Position numbers and translations under genes: made by a program | Notes under the pieces: model-generated | What the model was told of the DNA's origin: nothing | The model's input: the letters and a program-made list of their open reading frames with translations, nothing else | The model's database searches: none | In this document: positions 61,958 through 64,000 of the stretch, one piece after another | Layout: every line of letters begins with the position of its first letter | How positions within the stretch are numbered: the first letter of the stretch is position 1 | NCBI GenBank assembly: GCA_029465975.1 | Contig: CM055728.1 | Coordinates: 12,106,041-12,170,040 of the forward strand | Direction of reading: 5' to 3' | DNA length: 64,000 bases | Source: Dallia pectoralis | Lineage: Eukaryota > Chordata > Actinopteri > Esociformes > Umbridae

Positions 61958-63050
61958 CCGGCAGCATTTATAAGTCAATAGTTGAAATGTCTCACAAGTG
62001 CAGTCCTTGGTTTAGGGCTTTATTGGCCGTGGGTGATTCTACATCTGCAGAAGTCTTTCTTTTATAGACTATAACCTGGATGCTGTTTTTAGTTCATTTA
62101 ATTTTATTCCATTTCATCGTATAGACCAAGATGTAACAGGAAGAGAGGCATGCCGCTACAGTGAATCAAGCAGACCTGTTTAGCATTTAAACATTTGGTG
62201 CATTTTGGTGAATTAAACATTTTAAATAACATTTCATTCAAAAGAGACTTCCAGTAGTGAGCATTTTCACAGTGATTCTTAGTACTGTGAACGATCCACT
62301 TGAAGTGGTTCATATCCATGTAAATTGTTTATGCATGAGACCTGCCTCTAGCTCTTATATTATTGGTGTCATGTAAGAGAATGATCCAGCATCTTTGCTG
62401 TGCGTTCCTCCGCAGGAGTTTAAAGGTAGAGACAGTGTCCTTTGACGGTGTCATCTAACAAACACATTCACAGCATATTTCTCGAAATCCCAAATATGCA
62501 TCATTTAAAGCAAATGTTTCGAAGTCTCTTATATGCCTATTGACTTGAGATCTGACGAAAAGACGTGTAAAATCATGACAAGGCCCATGACAGACATTCT
62601 TGTAATCCCTGTTGGTCCTCTAATGTCTATTTGTTTCTTTGCATCTTAACGTTTACACTGGTTTTTCATTGTGTATCCGGATCAATGAGAGTGTGTTTTG
62701 CATCACTGTTAACCATTAGGAAGGAACTGGCAGAAAGCCAGTGAGGATGTATTGAGTAGGGATCTGGACAGATCCTGTAGAGCACAAACCATTTTATCTG
62801 CAAATTCCCTAGGCAACAAACTCCATGAGCAACATGATCCTCTCCTATCGCTCCGAATCAAATCTACACAATACTCAATATTCAGCATTTCTCCCACTCT
62901 AGACTGAAGCCTCCAAGTCTACCTGATGTCAGTCTGTGGGGATCAGTGGTTGGTGATGCGTTTGCTCTGGCCATTGTGGGATATGCCATCAGCATCTCCT
63001 TGGGCAAAACCTTTGGCCTTAAACACGGTTACAGGGTGGACAGCAACCAG
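51386..63050 (+). CDS. slc26a6: SLC26A6-type anion exchanger paralogue, 5' part only (gene B)
   Basis: Second copy of the same exchanger. Visible exons: 51386-51525, 54382-54521, 54940-55050, 55883-56223, 59792-59944, 61789-61871, 62903-63050. Sizes and phases of exons 2-7 equal those of gene A (140, 111, 341, 153, 83 and 148 nt). The start ATG gives a protein beginning MSAEEQEAGEFHV, six residues longer than gene A. The TM1 region reads LPQGMAYALL, so the anion-site Gln (residue 93) is kept. NGT motifs lie in the same extracellular loop. Exons 8-19 (rest of the membrane domain, STAS) must lie beyond position 64000; nothing here says the gene is broken. Intron 1 contains DNA-transposon and LTR insertions, intron 4 a 2.1-kb 19-bp minisatellite, intron 5 a Tc1 element. 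The family assignment is strong; orthology of A versus B to fish A6 subtypes is not resolved. Confidence 0.92.
51630..52402. mobile_element. DNA-transposon repeat in gene B intron 1, split by an LTR
   Basis: 51630-51678 (GAGCCCAAACATTATGAGGT, then ACTCTGAAGG) and 52061-52402 (GAAGGTGTCCTGTGGCAGAT, GGGGAATTTGAAGGCC, CATTATCCTGCTGAAAG) are the two halves of a familiar fish Tc1-related repeat, separated by a solo LTR. Confidence 0.65.
51679..52060 (+). mobile_element. 382-bp solo LTR
   Basis: Perfect 5-bp duplication GAAGG (51674-51678; 52061-52065); ends TGTAAC...ATGACA. Contains AATAAACC at 51985 and CTCTGCGCCTGGTTCCTCTG. Same family as 7116-7541 and 52403-52690. Confidence 0.85.
52403..52690 (-). 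mobile_element. Second solo LTR of the same family, minus strand
   Basis: Shares GAGGAAGCCAGGCGCAGAG, CCAAGACCCAGTGAC and AACAAACATAATCACC (inverted) with the neighbouring 51679-52060 copy. It ends near GGTGACA. Together the two form an inverted pair about 340 bp apart. Confidence 0.65.
52691..54381. other. Rest of gene B intron 1
   Basis: No exon supported. Short (TA)n run at 53450-53468. The last 40 bp before exon 2 resemble gene A's intron end (CTCTCATTCCACTCCAAACA). Confidence 0.5.
56595..58690. repeat. 19-bp minisatellite, about 110 copies, gene B intron 4
   Basis: Unit CATGCACCTCCTTTCTCAA with CAA/CGA and GCAC/GCCC variants. Strongly pyrimidine-biased on the plus strand. Because 19 is one more than a multiple of three, all three frames cycle through the same long peptide and stay open for about 700 codons; this is not a gene. 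Confidence 0.97.
58691..59791. other. Rest of gene B intron 4
   Basis: No exon or repeat boundary supported up to the exon 5 acceptor at 59790-59791. Confidence 0.5.
60458..61298 (-). mobile_element. Tc1-like element in gene B intron 5
   Basis: Ends pair as inverted repeats: TACTGTTCAAAAGTGTGGGG on the left, TTTGGGGTCAC (inverted) on the right. The minus strand near 60700-60600 shows a decayed catalytic block (FLLQQDNNPMHS) and MEWPAHSPNLT. About 840 bp; inactive. Confidence 0.75.
61886..61955. repeat. (GT)35 microsatellite, gene B intron 6
   Basis: Begins 14 bp after the exon 6 donor. Gene A has GT tracts at the matching exon 5-6 region, so GT enrichment here predates or follows the duplication. 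Confidence 0.97.
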
Positions 63051-63067
63051 GTGGGTCACACACACCA

Positions 63068-63098
<31 letters not shown>

Positions 63099-63329
63099 CA
63101 TGAAGGCCATGGAACACATGTTTTGGAGTTGTTCTGCTCTGAATTATTGAGTGAGGAAGGGAACACAATGTGAGTGTACCAGCAAACAGCTCTTTTCAAT
63201 GTTAAATGACTGCGTTGCTCAGTCAAGTATGGAGAATTACAACAGCAGCAGTTAATACAATACTATCCTTGGAAGCAGTCAGAACCCAATACAAACACAC
63301 ATTCTGTATATGATTACTCTGCTACTCCA

Positions 63330-63650
63330 AGAGGCTTCAGACAATATTGGACGTTCGTGATATTCATTTAAAGTAAAACAAACACAAAACAACAAACGGA
63401 GCAATACATAAACGCTGAACTAAGAAAATAAAGTGCGATACAAGAAGCGACTACTTACATATAACAGCATTAATCTCTGGGATACAATAACACTCACCAG
63501 TGATACGGACGTGGCTTTAAACAATGCAAAGCAAAATGCAACCACACCAGTGACTTAAATACACCTGCCAGTTACCAACGTATGTACCACAGTGCCCAGC
63601 TAATTAAACCCCTGAGTGTAGACCTACAATCATAAGATGATTAAAGATTC
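63330..63650 (-). repeat. Interspersed repeat related to 1085-1435
   Basis: Contains AATAACACTCACCAGTGATA and GCAACCACACCAGTGACTTA, close to 1250-1330. Lies in gene B intron 7. Confidence 0.4.
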
Positions 63651-64000
63651 ATTCTCATTGGGTCATGGACATGCCAACGCAGCTGAGACGTAAAGTAATC
63701 AGCTGTGGGTCCATTGGAACATAATAGTTAATAGGTACTAAACATTTTTTGATTGTGTTTGAACATTATTATCCTCTTTCCAACATTGATCTGGGTCCTT
63801 TGATTTTCATGTTAACGTTGTTTTTAAATCTAGAATCTTGAGCACTTGCAGTGGCTGCCATAACATCAGCATTTTATTCATTAGTGGGGTGCCGAATACT
63901 GAATACTAATCCATAATGACAATTTTGACAATTTAATTTTTTCAAAGAACTCAGTAGGCTAGTATGGCAATTATGTGCTCTCAATTCACAATTGTTTTTG

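Overview
The window is vertebrate nuclear DNA, almost certainly from a ray-finned fish. The evidence is intron-rich genes with canonical GT-AG junctions, many CA/GT microsatellites and minisatellites, and a dense mix of Tc1/mariner, hAT, piggyBac, LINE and Ty3/gypsy-like LTR remnants typical of teleosts. I cannot name the species. Coding sequence is only a few percent of the window.

Three protein-coding genes can be assembled exon by exon. Gene A (+, 16868-29422) is a complete 19-exon SLC26A6-type anion exchanger of 760 codons, ending in a PDZ-ligand-like T-K-M. Gene B (+, from 51386, running off the right edge) is a paralogue of the same gene; its exons 1-7 are present with the same exon sizes and phases. 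Between them, on the opposite strand (33064-41383), lies a nine-coding-exon BTB-BACK-kelch gene of 614 codons. It carries one in-frame TGA at codon 539.

Layout. 1-16.8 kb has no recognisable host gene. It holds Tc1 remnants, a hAT-like element with a zinc-finger fragment, a piggyBac-like element with about 320-bp inverted repeats, an inverted minisatellite, a 46-bp minisatellite, a LINE end, and a Tc1 copy interrupted by a solo LTR and a hAT element that itself contains another element. 16.9-29.4 kb is gene A. Its introns carry a 70-bp array that duplicates the exon 5 splice donor, a 33-bp array and a 2.25-kb array of 42-bp units. 29.6-33 kb holds a 55-bp array, an orphan minus-strand exon candidate and a 48-bp array. 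33-41.4 kb is the kelch gene. One intron is swollen by a 4.4-kb, very young, non-autonomous LTR element whose interior is almost all tandem repeat, including an array of YY1-like motifs. 41.4-51.4 kb is repeats, including a 5'-truncated LINE with a 13-bp target duplication. 51.4-64 kb is the start of gene B, with a 2.1-kb array of 19-bp units in intron 4.

The two exchangers are expected to be epithelial Cl-/HCO3-/oxalate/sulfate exchangers. Gene A has Met at the TM1 position that is normally the anion-contacting Gln, while B keeps Gln, so the pair may differ in transport. Exon 7 of A and B shares a 107-bp identical tract that crosses the splice site, which suggests recent gene conversion.
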